A DNA stretch of 64,000 nucleotides from Chloroflexota bacterium (GCA_005880985.1 VBIQ01000004.1:62001-126000), one strand, 5' to 3'; numbered from the stretch's first letter, positions 18,291-26,502 are shown. Notes: generated from the sequence alone by a model not told the origin. Made by a program: numbers and translations.

Positions 18291-18352
18291 GGCCAGATCG
18301 TAGTGGCCCCCGCCGGCCGGCACTGCTCGCTGCCGCGGCGCCGGCTACCCGG

Positions 18353-18640
18353 TCACGTGGCCGCCGTCTGGCTTCCCGGATCGCCGTGCGCCTGGCGGTG
18401 CCATTCCTCGAGCCGCTGCTGAAGCGGCCCCGGCATATCCCGCTCGGCGTGACGCCGGCCGTGCCCGCATCCTCCGTACCAGTGGCCCCGTCCGCGCAGG
18501 CCGAGCAGGCGTGGCAGCCACAGTCCGCCGAGGAGGGTGATGACGACGAAGCCGGGCTCCCTGGTGGTGAAACCGACGGCCGTCGCGCCGCCGATCACCG
18601 CCAGTCGCCAGGCGGCGCCGACGAGGGGTCTGGGTTGCAT
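18353..18640 (-). CDS. Small membrane protein with Gly/His/Arg-rich segment, first gene of two-component operon
   Basis: 95 residues from ATG 18640, chosen because AGGAGA lies 9 nt upstream; the open frame extends to 18778. One or two hydrophobic segments (AAWRLAVIGGATAVGF and PGFVVITLLGGLWLPRLLGL) are followed by a glycine/histidine/arginine-rich stretch with Cys (GHWYGGCGHGRRHAERD) and an amphipathic C-terminal helix (PLQQRLEEWHRQAHGD). I do not recognise the family. It lies 62 bp upstream of the response regulator in the same direction, so it is probably part of that operon and might be the sensory partner of a kinase that lacks an external domain, possibly binding a metal. This is inference. 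Confidence 0.6.
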   Translation of the reverse strand: MQPRPLVGAAWRLAVIGGATAVGFTTREPGFVVITLLGGLWLPRLLGLRGRGHWYGGCGHGRRHAERDMPGPLQQRLEEWHRQAHGDPGSQTAAT

Positions 18641-18901
18641 CGCTGTTCTCTCCTGGAGTGGACGTTGTCGAGGTTCACCATGCTGGCAGCCACATATGAG
18701 GATGGTGTGAACGCGCTCCGGAGATCTCCGTGGACTGGCACCGACGGCTACGCCGGGCGGCCATTGGGAGGCGCTCACGAGTCCGTCTGCGAGAGTTCTG
18801 CCGGATGGATCACGAGCTGATCGATCATCCGCAAGGCATCGACCGATCGCGAACCGGCGCCGTGGCTCGAGTCCACGCCGGAGGCTGATTCGGCGCTGAC
18901 G

Positions 18902-18980
18902 TGGCGACCCCGATCGGATTCGAACCGACGATCTCCACCTTGACAGGGTGGCGTGTTAGGCCAGGCTACACCACGGGGCC
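18902..18980 (-). tRNA. tRNA-Asp (GTC)
   Basis: The minus strand folds into a cloverleaf: acceptor GGCCCCG pairs with CGGGGTC (one G-U), anticodon stem CCACC/GGTGG encloses the loop CTGTCAA with anticodon GTC, and the T-arm contains GGTTCGAATCC. The 3' end is encoded as discriminator G followed by CCA (18902-18904). A TATCAT hexamer at 18995-19000 (minus strand) sits about 14 nt upstream of the 5' end and is a good -10 box. Confidence 0.95.
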
Positions 18981-18994
18981 GCGCGAGCCGGGCG

Positions 18995-19035
18995 ATGATA
19001 GCACCGCGCTCTCGGGCACCCTGAGTGGCTACGCT
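18995..19035. promoter_or_regulatory. Divergent -10 elements for tRNA-Asp and the Nudix gene
   Basis: On the minus strand TATCAT (18995-19000) lies 14 nt before tRNA-Asp. On the plus strand TACGCT (19030-19035) ends 6 nt before the ATG at 19042, so the Nudix mRNA would start at or next to its initiation codon (leaderless). The -35 regions are weak on both sides. Confidence 0.5.
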
Positions 19036-19041
19036 GGATCC

Positions 19042-19485
19042 ATGCCCACCTCCCGCCGTCCCAGTGAGGTCAGTGCCGGTGGCGTCGTCGTCCGCTCCGG
19101 CGACACGGGTTGGGAGGTCTGCTTGATCCGCGTCGGCCAGCGCTGGTCACTGCCCAAGGGCAATCTCGACCGTGGCGAAACTCCGCAGCAGGCGGCGCTG
19201 CGCGAGGTGTCGGAGGAGACCGGGTTGCCGCTCGACCGCCTCAGGGTGCGGAGCGATCTGGCCCCGGCGGAGTACGCGTACCGTCGCGGCGGCCGGCTCA
19301 TCTTCAAGCTCGTGCATCACTTTCTCATCGAGGCTCCGCCGGATGCACCGTTGCGCCCCCAGGCCGGCGAGGTGGAGGAGGTGCGTTGGCTGCCGTTCGA
19401 GGAGGCGCTGAAGCGGGTCAGTTACCGCGACCTGGTCCACCCCTTGGAGGACGCTCGCCGGTTGCTCGGCGGCGCGCCCCGCTGA
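19042..19485 (+). CDS. Nudix hydrolase
   Basis: 147 residues from ATG 19042 (the open frame continues upstream through the tRNA gene, so an earlier start is excluded). Complete Nudix box GNLDRGETPQQAALREVSEETGL matches Gx5Ex7REUxEExGU. N-terminal SAGGVVVR and RWSLPKG strands and the YAYRRGGRLIFKLVHHFLI middle resemble diadenosine-polyphosphate/diphosphoinositol hydrolases (MutT/Ap4A type). Hydrolyses a nucleoside diphosphate linked to another moiety; substrate undetermined. Followed 46 bp later by the MshC/CysRS-like gene with its own -10 box. Confidence 0.92.
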   Translation: MPTSRRPSEVSAGGVVVRSGDTGWEVCLIRVGQRWSLPKGNLDRGETPQQAALREVSEETGLPLDRLRVRSDLAPAEYAYRRGGRLIFKLVHHFLIEAPPDAPLRPQAGEVEEVRWLPFEEALKRVSYRDLVHPLEDARRLLGGAPR

Positions 19486-19517
19486 CGCACCGTCGCCTGC
19501 TACCGCGCGGGCCTTCG

Positions 19518-19523
19518 TAGAAT
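19518..19523 (+). promoter_or_regulatory. -10 box TAGAAT, probable leaderless start
   Basis: TAGAAT in the context TCGTAGAATCG ends 8 nt before the ATG at 19532. The same TCGTAGAAT context recurs before the DUF5679 gene and the trkA gene at 52458. Confidence 0.5.
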
Positions 19524-19531
19524 CGCCCAGG

Positions 19532-20740
19532 ATGCTGCTCTACGACACCGCCACCCGGGACGTCCATGGCTTCGAGCCGGCGGGCGACCCGATCAGCCTG
19601 TACGTATGCGGCATCACTCCGTACGACGCCGCGCATCTCGGCCACGCCTTCACCTATCACGTCTTCGATGTCATCACCCGGCGGCTGCACCGGGCGGGCC
19701 GCCGTGTCCGCAGCGTGCGCAACATCACCGATGTCGACGACGACATCCTCCGCACCGCGCGCCGTCGGGGGATGGACTTCCGGATGCTGGCAGCCGAGCA
19801 GGTGAGCCGCTTCGACCGCGAGATGAACGCGGTCGGCATCATGCCGCCGAGCAGCACGCCACCGGCGACCGACCACGTCGCCGAGATGGTGCGGTGGATC
19901 GCTGACCTGGAACGCCTCGGCTTCGCATACGCCCGGGACGGATGGGTGTATTTCGAGGTGACCCGCTTCGACCGCTACGGCTCGCTCAGCCGCCTGAGCC
20001 GCGAGCAGATGATCGCCCTCTCCCGTGACGGCGGCGCCGACCCTGATGACCCGCGCAAGCGAGACCCGCTCGACTTCGTGCTCTGGCAGCCCTCGCTCGA
20101 GGACGAGCCGCGCTGGCCGAGTCCCTGGGGGGACGGCCGGCCAGGCTGGCACATCGAGTGTTCGGTGCTGGCGACCGGCCAGCTCGGGCCGACCGTCGAC
20201 CTCCACGGTGGCGGTGACGACCTCATCTATCCCCACCATGAGTCGGAGATCGCACAGGTGGAGGCCACCGGGGTGCATCCCTTCGTGCGCCACTGGGTTC
20301 ATGTCGCGATGGTCAGGCTCGACGGCGTGAAGATGAGCAAGTCGCTCGGAAATCTCGTCTTCGTCGGCGACCTGTTGAGGTCGACACCGGGGGCGGTGGT
20401 GCGCTTGATGCTCGGCCAGCATCACTATCGCAGCGCATGGGACTACCAGGCTGGCGAGCTGCCGGCGGCCGAGGCCCGTCATCGCCGCTACCAGGACTGC
20501 GTCGCCGGTGGTGGATGGTTCGAGGCCGGACAGGCCCGGCTGATCGAGCGAGACTTCGACGACCGGCTCGACGACGACCTCGACACCGCGGGCGCGCTGG
20601 CGGTGATCGACGCTGCCGTCGGCGAGTGCTCCAGCGCGTCACGCCTCCGGCCAGCGCAGTCGATCGCGGCCGAGATGCTGCTGCCGCGGCTGCTCGCTGT
20701 CCTGGGAGTCGAGCTGCCGGTGGTGGTCGCCGGATCCTGA
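19532..20740 (+). CDS. MshC-like / short cysteinyl-tRNA synthetase family ligase
   Basis: 402 residues, a class I aminoacyl-tRNA-synthetase catalytic core: [16 protein letters not shown] (HIGH-like motif plus first zinc Cys), [20 protein letters not shown] (zinc Cys), [14 protein letters not shown] (zinc His) and KMSKS (in VKMSKSLGN). The CGITPYD variant, the [13 protein letters not shown] and [20 protein letters not shown] segments and the absence of the long C-terminal anticodon-binding domain match MshC, the ligase joining cysteine to GlcN-inositol in mycothiol synthesis, better than canonical CysS. Short CysRS of the same look occur outside Actinobacteria, so it may be the cell's cysteinyl-tRNA synthetase. 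Function therefore stays open between the two. Confidence 0.85.
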   Translation: MLLYDTATRDVHGFEPAGDPISLYVCGITPYDAAHLGHAFTYHVFDVITRRLHRAGRRVRSVRNITDVDDDILRTARRRGMDFRMLAAEQVSRFDREMNAVGIMPPSSTPPATDHVAEMVRWIADLERLGFAYARDGWVYFEVTRFDRYGSLSRLSREQMIALSRDGGADPDDPRKRDPLDFVLWQPSLEDEPRWPSPWGDGRPGWHIECSVLATGQLGPTVDLHGGGDDLIYPHHESEIAQVEATGVHPFVRHWVHVAMVRLDGVKMSKSLGNLVFVGDLLRSTPGAVVRLMLGQHHYRSAWDYQAGELPAAEARHRRYQDCVAGGGWFEAGQARLIERDFDDRLDDDLDTAGALAVIDAAVGECSSASRLRPAQSIAAEMLLPRLLAVLGVELPVVVAGS

Positions 20741-20753
20741 CCCGGCGGGTTAG
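20737..20753. terminator. Hairpin between converging stops
   Basis: CTGACCC-GGC-GGGTTAG overlaps the stop codons of the MshC-like gene (+) and aroF (-). Seven pairs including one G-U; short loop, no T-run. Confidence 0.3.
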
Positions 20754-21790
20754 GAGAGATCGACGGCGCCGGCTGCCGCCATGGTGCGGCGCACCGCGGG
20801 AGCAACCGCGCGCAGCTCGTCCATCAGCTCCGAGAACTGGTCGAGCGTCAGCGACTGCGGCCCGTCGCTCAAGGCCTCATCGGGGTCGGGGTGGACCTCG
20901 ATCAGCAGGGCATCCGCACCCGCAGCCAGCGCGGCACGAGCCATCGCCGGCACCAGTTGTCGATGACCGGTGGCATGCGACGGGTCGATGGCGACCGGCA
21001 GATGCGAGAGTGACTTCACCAGCGGGACCACGGACAGGTCGAGGGTGTTGCGGGTGGCGGTGTCGAAGCTGCGGATGCCGCGCTCGCAGAGCACGACGTC
21101 ATGATTGCCCTGCGAGACCACGTACTCGGCACTCAGCAGCCATTCCTCGACGGTGTTGCTGAGTCCTCGCTTGAGCAGCACCGGGCGTCGCAACTGTCCC
21201 ACCGCCTCGAGCAGCGAGAAGTTCTGCGCGTTGCGGGTTCCCACCTGGAGCATGTCCGCCCAGTCGGCCACCAGCTCCACGTCGCCCGGCGTCAGCACCT
21301 CGGTGACCACCGGCAGCCCGGTCTCGGCGCGGGCCTTGGCGAGCAACTCGAGGCCGGCGATGCCGAGTCCCCGGAAGGAGTAGGGCGACGTTCGCGGCTT
21401 GAACGCACCGCCGCGCAGCATCGTCGCCCCGGCGGCACGCACGCCTCGGGCCGCGCCCAACAGCTGCTCCTGGCTCTCCACCGCGCAGGGGCCGGCGGCG
21501 ACCACGAATTCGCTGCCGCCGATACGCACCCCGCTCACCTCCACCACCGTGTGGTCGGGATGCCACTCCCGCCCCACCAGCTTGTACGGCTTGTTGACGG
21601 GGATGGCATCCATCACCCCGGGGAGCCCCTCGACCGCGTCGCGAATCGAGGCGGGATGGGTACCGAGGACGCCGATGGCGATGCGATCGGTTCCAGGAAG
21701 CTCGATCGGCTCGTAGCCGCGGTCGCGCACGTGCCGCAGGACGTTGTCGATGTCGGCCCGGCTGGCGTGCGCGTGCATGAGGATGAGCAT
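20750..21790 (-). CDS. aroF: 3-deoxy-7-phosphoheptulonate synthase, type I beta with regulatory N-domain
   Basis: 346 residues from ATG 21790 (frame open to 21838). Catalyses condensation of phosphoenolpyruvate and erythrose-4-phosphate, the first step of the shikimate pathway. N-terminal 70 residues ([26 protein letters not shown]) form the ferredoxin-like domain that confers feedback regulation in Thermotoga-type enzymes. The barrel shows [81 protein letters not shown] and DPSHATGHR, all signature segments. PheA at 50.4 kb is a later step of the same pathway. Convergent with the MshC-like gene. Confidence 0.96.
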   Translation of the reverse strand: MLILMHAHASRADIDNVLRHVRDRGYEPIELPGTDRIAIGVLGTHPASIRDAVEGLPGVMDAIPVNKPYKLVGREWHPDHTVVEVSGVRIGGSEFVVAAGPCAVESQEQLLGAARGVRAAGATMLRGGAFKPRTSPYSFRGLGIAGLELLAKARAETGLPVVTEVLTPGDVELVADWADMLQVGTRNAQNFSLLEAVGQLRRPVLLKRGLSNTVEEWLLSAEYVVSQGNHDVVLCERGIRSFDTATRNTLDLSVVPLVKSLSHLPVAIDPSHATGHRQLVPAMARAALAAGADALLIEVHPDPDEALSDGPQSLTLDQFSELMDELRAVAPAVRRTMAAAGAVDLS

Positions 21791-21848
21791 CGCGCCATCA
21801 TCCTCGCAGATCGCTGGAGACGGCGGACGGCTCGGCACCCGCGCCGCC

Positions 21849-21854
21849 TACGAT
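21849..21854 (+). promoter_or_regulatory. -10 box TACGAT, probable leaderless start
   Basis: TACGAT ends 8 nt before the ATG of the GNAT gene at 21863, leaving no room for a ribosome-binding site. Confidence 0.45.
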
Positions 21855-21862
21855 CGGCGCCG

Positions 21863-22702
21863 ATGCCCTCCTCCGTCCGCCGTCTCGGAGCGCACGACGC
21901 CGGCGCCGTCGACCGACTGCTGCAGTCCGATCCGGTCGTCAACGTCTACCTGCGCAGTGAGCTCCGCCTCGGCGGTCTCGACCACGGCGAGCGAGGGACC
22001 GCTGGCCCCGGTCCCTGGTGGGGGCTCGACGACGCCGGCGAGCTGCGCGCTGTGGTCGCCGGCGGTCCGTTGGTGGTTCCCTGGGCACCGCGTCGCGGCG
22101 ACGTCGAGACGCTGGCGGCAACGCTGGCGCGCCAGGCGCGGCCGCGCATGATCGTGGGCCTGCGCGACCAGGTGCTCGCCCTGCACGCTGCCTGGCAACC
22201 GGCACTGCAGGCGCGGGAGATCCGCGATCCCCAGCCGCTGCTGGTCCTCCGCCGCGATGCGCTGTGCCTCGAGGCGGCCGCGGAGGTGCGTCGCGCGGCG
22301 CGAACCGATCTGGACCGCCTCGTCGTCGCCGCCGCGCACATGCATCGCGAGGAGATGGGCATCGATCCGCTGACCCTCGACCCGAGCGGCTGGCGCGGCC
22401 GTATGGGTCTGCTGATCGAGCGGGGATGGAGCTGGGTCTGGGTGCAGGGGGACGACATCGTGTTCAAGGCGGAGCTGAGCGCCTGGACGCCGGAGTCGGT
22501 TCAGGTCCAGGGCGTCTGGACTGCTCCGCTCCTCCGCGGTCGGGGTCTCGCCACCGCCGGCCTGGCGGCGGTGTGCCGGGAGGTGCTGAGCACCACCGCT
22601 GCCTGCCAGTTGTACGTCAACCATTACAACGCGCCCGCGCTCGCCGTGTACCGGCGCCTGGGCTTCGAGCAGCTGGCGGACTACGCCACCGTCATCTACT
22701 GA
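21863..22702 (+). CDS. GNAT N-acetyltransferase resembling the DUF4081 type
   Basis: 279 residues from ATG 21863 (the open frame is longer upstream, but it runs antisense through aroF). N-terminal half (about 1-130) matches the DUF4081 arrangement, the C-terminal half is a GNAT domain with HREEMGIDPL, DPSGWRGRMGLLIERGWSWVW, DDIVFKAELSA, VQVQGVWTAPLLRGRGLATAGLA (acetyl-CoA pyrophosphate loop RGRGLA) and LYVNHYNAPALAVYRRLGFEQL. Closely resembles a conserved actinobacterial protein of unknown substrate. Not the duplicated-GNAT MshD despite lying near the MshC-like gene. Cytoplasmic. Confidence 0.9.
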   Translation: MPSSVRRLGAHDAGAVDRLLQSDPVVNVYLRSELRLGGLDHGERGTAGPGPWWGLDDAGELRAVVAGGPLVVPWAPRRGDVETLAATLARQARPRMIVGLRDQVLALHAAWQPALQAREIRDPQPLLVLRRDALCLEAAAEVRRAARTDLDRLVVAAAHMHREEMGIDPLTLDPSGWRGRMGLLIERGWSWVWVQGDDIVFKAELSAWTPESVQVQGVWTAPLLRGRGLATAGLAAVCREVLSTTAACQLYVNHYNAPALAVYRRLGFEQLADYATVIY

Positions 22703-22938
22703 CGCTGCGCTTGCGCGTGTCGTCACCACCCCGTGACCCCTCCACCAGCGCGCGCCCGCAGCGACGGGTTCACGATGGGGCTGTCGCTGTGATGACTGGG
22801 TCGACCGGGCATTCGGCGAGCGGCTGGGAACGAGCCCCGTCCTGTGACGACAAGCCAGCCGGCGGTGTGGGAGCACCCGCCCCGCCGCCGGCGGCACCCC
22901 CTGCTTGGCCGGCTGGTGCCGGTGTACCGTGGACCGCC

Positions 22939-23376
22939 GTGATCGAGGCGCGTGCCGACGCCACCCTGCCCACCGGCCGCGACGAGGTCTTCACCGAGGT
23001 CACCACCCTCGAGAACGCCGACTGGTTGCCGGCGGTGCGCCGCATCCGGCGCCTGCCAGGTCCCGCCACCGGGCTGGGGGCGCGCTACGAGGTCGAGGTC
23101 GGATTGCTCGGCCGCCACCTCGGAGGCGTGCTCGTCTGTCGCGAGTGGTCACCGCCGGCTCGCGCCATCTACGCGCTCGAGCAGGGCATGGACCTCACCA
23201 TCACCGTCAGCGTCGACGAGGTGGGACGAGGTTGCCGCCTGGAGCTGGTGGCCAGGTATTCGGTGGGCGGAGGCCTGCTCGGCTCCGGTGTGGAGCGAGC
23301 CAGCAGCGGACCAGCCCGGCGCGAGGTGGCCCGAGCCGTCGAGGCCTTCGCGGCCAGGTTCGCGCGCACCGGCTGA
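22939..23376 (+). CDS. SRPBCC (START-like) family protein
   Basis: 145 residues from GTG 22939, supported by TACCGT ending 8 nt upstream (leaderless pattern). ATG 22792 in the same frame would add a Pro/Ala-rich 49-residue tail with no fold, so is less likely. Helix-grip features: strand IEARADATLPTGRDEVFTEVTTLENADWLPAVRRIRRL, then alternating strands YEVEVGLLG, ITVSVDEVGRGCRLELVARYS and the long C-terminal helix REVARAVEAFAARFA. Binds a hydrophobic ligand in this family (polyketide cyclase/dehydrase-like or coenzyme Q-binding-like); ligand unknown. The 236 bp upstream hold no other gene. Confidence 0.8.
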   Translation: MIEARADATLPTGRDEVFTEVTTLENADWLPAVRRIRRLPGPATGLGARYEVEVGLLGRHLGGVLVCREWSPPARAIYALEQGMDLTITVSVDEVGRGCRLELVARYSVGGGLLGSGVERASSGPARREVARAVEAFAARFARTG

Positions 23377-23426
23377 GCCACCGCACCGAGTTGCCGTCCG
23401 GCGCCCGACAGGAGGGGCGGCGGACA

Positions 23427-24032
23427 ATGGAATCGCCCATGGACGGCCCTCGCGACACCACCCTCGACGCCATCGCCTCCCAGGTGCGTTCCCATCCACC
23501 GCTGTCCCTCGACGAGGTCGCCGATCTCCTGCAGGCGGCCCACGGCGACCCCCGAGGTCCCGCCGAGGCGCGATTGATCCGGCATCACCTGGGCATCGCC
23601 CTCGACGCCGCGCTGGCCCGTCGCGACACCCTGATCGAGGTCGGCGACCTGTTCCAGGAGGGGTCGGTGGCGGTGGTGACCGCCGTCGAGGAGTACGCGG
23701 CGCGCGCCGGCGATGCCGCCGGGCTGCGGCGCTACGTCGCGCGTGTCGTCGACCTCCATCTCGACGCCGCGGTGGCGCGGGACACGGCGCAGCGGGAGGC
23801 CGACGAGGCCGTCGTCCGTGACAGCCGGCTCTACGAGACCGCCGAGGTCGGGCTGCGGCGCCAGCTCGGCCGGCCCGCGACAACCCTGGAGCTGGCGGCG
23901 GCGCTCGGGTGGCCGGAGCAACGGGTGGCACTGGTGGGGGCGATGCTCGCCGGCGCGCGCACCCTCCACGATGAGGAGATCCTCGACTACCTCGACGACC
24001 TCGAGGCGGACGACGACGGCGAGGGACATTGA
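23427..24032 (+). CDS. Degenerate sigma-70-like protein lacking region 4
   Basis: 201 residues from ATG 23427, with GGAGGGG 9 nt upstream. The middle aligns by eye with sigma region 2 (LIRHHLGIALDAALARRD, then LIEVGDLFQEGSVAVVTAVEEY, cf. the DLIQEGNLGLMRAVEKF core) and the following part with region 3 (GRPATTLELAAALGWPEQRVALVGAM, cf. GREPTPEELAAELGL). The aromatic -10 melting residues of region 2.3/2.4 are absent and no region 4 follows; the C-terminus is acidic (DYLDDLEADDDGEGH). May be an anti-/co-sigma decoy or simply a repurposed fold. It precedes the dienelactone hydrolase by 1 bp. Confidence 0.6.
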   Translation: MESPMDGPRDTTLDAIASQVRSHPPLSLDEVADLLQAAHGDPRGPAEARLIRHHLGIALDAALARRDTLIEVGDLFQEGSVAVVTAVEEYAARAGDAAGLRRYVARVVDLHLDAAVARDTAQREADEAVVRDSRLYETAEVGLRRQLGRPATTLELAAALGWPEQRVALVGAMLAGARTLHDEEILDYLDDLEADDDGEGH

Positions 24033-24033
24033 C

Positions 24034-24813
24034 GTGCGCATCCCCGGCCAGGTGCCGCACCCTGAGCTGCTCGACACCGAATCGCTGCGTGTGGGTGCTG
24101 ACGGCGGTGTCGAGGCCTACCTCGCGGCGCCGCGCGATCCCGGCGCCAGGCCGGGGATCGTCGTCATCCACGACGCCTCCGGCCTCAGCGACCACAACCG
24201 CGACGTCACCCGTCGCCTCGCCGCCCAGGGATACCTGGTCATCGCCGCCAACCTCTTCGACCGCGTCGGCGGCTCGCCGCCGCCCGGCGATATGAAGGAG
24301 GTGATGGCGCGACTGCAACGCGTCGACGACCGCGTTGCCATCGCCGACCTCCGTGCCGCCGTCGAACGTCTGCGCGGCGACGAGCGCTGCGATGGTCGGA
24401 TCGGAGCCGTCGGCTTCTGCATGGGTGGACGGCTGACGCTGCTCCTGGCCACCGAAGGCGGCGTGCTCGATGCCGCCGTCGACTGCTGGGGCGGGCGCAT
24501 CACCCGGCGCAGCGCCCCGCTGGACCGGTCACACCCCGAGGTGCCGGTCGAGCGCGTCGACCGTCTCGACTGTCCCCTGCTGGCGATCTTCGGCGAGAGC
24601 GACGGCGATCCGAGCGCCGCCGACCGCGCCGAGCTGCAGCACGCCCTGGAGGCACGCGGCGCCGAACACCGCATCGTGGTGCTTCCCGGCGTCGGCCATG
24701 CGCCCTTCGCCGATCACCGGCCGAGCTACAACGAGACCGCGGCATTCGCCGTCTGGGACGAGACGCTCCGCTGGTTCGCCGCGCACCTGGGTGGGGTTCC
24801 GGCATCGCGGTAG
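24034..24813 (+). CDS. Dienelactone hydrolase family protein
   Basis: 259 residues from GTG 24034, with GAGGGA 7 nt upstream and only 1 bp after the sigma-like gene, so probably translated from the same mRNA. Alpha/beta hydrolase with catalytic Cys129 in the nucleophile elbow GFCMGG, acid in GESDGD and His in GVGHAPF, the Cys-Asp-His triad of dienelactone hydrolases. LAANLFDRVGG and IVVIHDASGLSDHNRDVTRRLA are family-typical. Hydrolyses lactones or esters; true substrate unknown. A second member is encoded at 47923. Confidence 0.92.
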   Translation: MRIPGQVPHPELLDTESLRVGADGGVEAYLAAPRDPGARPGIVVIHDASGLSDHNRDVTRRLAAQGYLVIAANLFDRVGGSPPPGDMKEVMARLQRVDDRVAIADLRAAVERLRGDERCDGRIGAVGFCMGGRLTLLLATEGGVLDAAVDCWGGRITRRSAPLDRSHPEVPVERVDRLDCPLLAIFGESDGDPSAADRAELQHALEARGAEHRIVVLPGVGHAPFADHRPSYNETAAFAVWDETLRWFAAHLGGVPASR

Positions 24814-24841
24814 CGCGCCGCCACCTCCGAGCTCCGGAGAG

Positions 24842-26095
24842 TCAGCGCTCGTCGGCGCTGTGCTGACCGAGCCCGCGCAGGTCGTCGCCGCGGAAGTCCA
24901 GGTCGCGCAGGGTGGTGGCGGCACCGCGTCGCGGAGCGCTGTGACCGAACCGTCCATGAAGCTGGTCGAGCATGTGGTCGACCCTGGTGTCACGGTCGAC
25001 GCGCCGGGCGAAGAGGTCGAGCTGCGACGCGTCCTCGAGGCCGCTGACGCCGACGCCCAGCAGTCGCAACGGCGACCCGGTCCAGCAGTTCTCCAGCAAC
25101 CCGCGAGCAGCCCCCGCGATGGCGAGGTCGGCCTCGGTCGGTGCCGGCAGCGACAGCTGTCGCGTCAGGGTGGTGAAATCGCTGTAGCGCATCCGCAGAG
25201 TCACCGTTCGGGCGCACCAGCCTCCCTGGCGAAGCCGGCGACCGACATCGGCGGCGAGCTCCTGCAGGCGCGCGTTGAGCGCGTCGTCGTCGTCGAGGTC
25301 GTGGGCGAATGTCTCCTCGCGGGAGATGCTCTTGGGACGGCCGGGAACGCTGACCGCCGAGTCGTCGTCACCGCGGGCCCGCTCCCAGAGCATGCGTCCG
25401 GCCGCCTGACCGAGGCGGCGCTGCAGCACGTCGAGCGGCAGTGCCGCCAGCTGGCCGAGAGTGCTGACCCCCAGACCCTGCAGCGCCCGCTCGGCGGCCG
25501 GGCCGAGACCAGGCAGCGTCCGCAGCGCCAGCGGCGCCAGGAATGCCGCCTCCTCGCCGGGCTCGACCACCACCAGGCCCCGCGGCTTGCGCAGGTCGGA
25601 GGCCACCTTGGCCACGACCTTGGCGGTGGCGACGCCGAATGAGGCATGCAGCCGGGTGGTGTCGAGGATGCGGTCGCGAAGCTCGGCGGCGATCGACCGC
25701 GGAGCTCCGAAGCGCCGCTGCGAGGCGGTGACGTCGAGGTAGGCCTCGTCGAGCGACAGGGGCTCAACCACGGGCGTGTACGTGCGCGCCAGCGCGAAGA
25801 CCTGCGTCGACGCGGCCCGGTAGGCGCCGAAATCGACGGGCACCACCCGCGCCTGCGGGCAGAGACGCAGCGCGGTCGCCAGCGGCATGGCGGAACGCAC
25901 CCCCCATCGCCGCGCCTCGTACGACGCCGCGCTGACAACGCCGCGGGCGGTCTGCAGGCGGCCGGACTCGTCGCTCCAGCCGCCCACGATCACCGGCTGG
26001 CCCCGCAGCTCGGGACGGCGGAGCTGCTCGACGGACGCGTAGAACGCGTCGAGGTCGAGATGGATGATGGCGCGGGTCCAGTCCCCGCCGGTCAT
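24842..26095 (-). CDS. dinB: DNA polymerase IV (Y-family translesion polymerase)
   Basis: 417 residues from ATG 26095. Catalytic acidic residues in HLDLDAFYASVEQ and SLDEAYLDVT, substrate loop YEARRWGVRSAMP, thumb HhH region TLPGLGPAAERALQGLGVSTLGQLAALP and the little-finger domain SISREETFAHDLDD. Near the C-terminus a beta-clamp binding motif QLDLF is present. Bypasses damaged template bases with low fidelity. Its start overlaps the stop of the preceding small HTH gene (TGATG), and the operon has a LexA-type operator, so it is damage-inducible (inference from the site). Confidence 0.96.
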   Translation of the reverse strand: MTGGDWTRAIIHLDLDAFYASVEQLRRPELRGQPVIVGGWSDESGRLQTARGVVSAASYEARRWGVRSAMPLATALRLCPQARVVPVDFGAYRAASTQVFALARTYTPVVEPLSLDEAYLDVTASQRRFGAPRSIAAELRDRILDTTRLHASFGVATAKVVAKVASDLRKPRGLVVVEPGEEAAFLAPLALRTLPGLGPAAERALQGLGVSTLGQLAALPLDVLQRRLGQAAGRMLWERARGDDDSAVSVPGRPKSISREETFAHDLDDDDALNARLQELAADVGRRLRQGGWCARTVTLRMRYSDFTTLTRQLSLPAPTEADLAIAGAARGLLENCWTGSPLRLLGVGVSGLEDASQLDLFARRVDRDTRVDHMLDQLHGRFGHSAPRRGAATTLRDLDFRGDDLRGLGQHSADER

Positions 26096-26397
26096 CAGCG
26101 TGCCGCGGTGCGCTCGCCTGCCGGGGGCGCGGCCTGGTTACCCTCGCCCCGCCGCCGGCGCTGCTGCCAGTCGGCGATGTCCTCCTCACGCAGGTAGCCG
26201 GCGGCCATCAGCAGCTCGACATAGGTGACGCCCAGGTGTGGCGCGGCTCGGCGCAGCACCCATGGCGGCGGGTTCTCCTTGTTCTTGTTGACGGCCTGAT
26301 AGAAGTAGATCTGGTTCAGGTCGCAGAGCAAGGCCAGCCGGTGCAGCGAGATGCTGCGTTGCCGGCACTTCTCTTTCAGGTAGTCGCGAAAGTCCAC
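26095..26397 (-). CDS. Small XRE-like helix-turn-helix protein preceding dinB
   Basis: 100 residues from GTG 26397. The N-terminal 65 residues look like a lambda-repressor-type HTH: MDFRDYLKEKCRQRSISLHRLALLCDLN, then the second helix pair IYFYQAVNKNKENPPPWVLRRAAPHLGVTYVELLMAAGYL. The last 30 residues are basic and disordered. It shares a TGATG junction with dinB, so the two are co-translated. Could autoregulate the operon together with LexA or act on dinB expression; no direct evidence. Family not recognised beyond the fold. Confidence 0.75.
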   Translation of the reverse strand: MDFRDYLKEKCRQRSISLHRLALLCDLNQIYFYQAVNKNKENPPPWVLRRAAPHLGVTYVELLMAAGYLREEDIADWQQRRRRGEGNQAAPPAGERTAAR

Positions 26398-26456
26398 TGC
26401 GCGTCTCTCTGGGACAGGGCGGCTGGGCCGCTTTCTGCGCCGCTCCGGTCAGCCTG

Positions 26457-26492
26457 AGTATAGCGGCCGCCAAATCAACTGAACAGATGTTC
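26457..26492 (-). promoter_or_regulatory. SOS-type promoter: LexA box over -35, -10 TATACT
   Basis: GAAC-AGAT-GTTC at 26481-26492 is a perfect match to the GAAC-N4-GTTC LexA (Cheo) box of Gram-positive bacteria. On the minus strand TATACT (26457-26462) is a near-perfect -10 element 18 bp downstream of the box, so the box occupies the -35 region, where bound LexA would block RNA polymerase. Transcription would enter the HTH-dinB operon with a leader of about 50 nt. Confidence 0.85.
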
Positions 26493-26502
26493 GTACCATA
26501 CC

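Noticed and set aside
18386-18820. 144-codon plus-strand ORF over the small membrane protein
   Set aside because: The opposite strand has a ribosome-binding site, hydrophobic segments and operon context; the plus frame has none.
21863-22702. MshD (mycothiol synthase) near the MshC-like gene
   Set aside because: MshD has two GNAT domains; this protein has one GNAT plus a DUF4081-like N-half.
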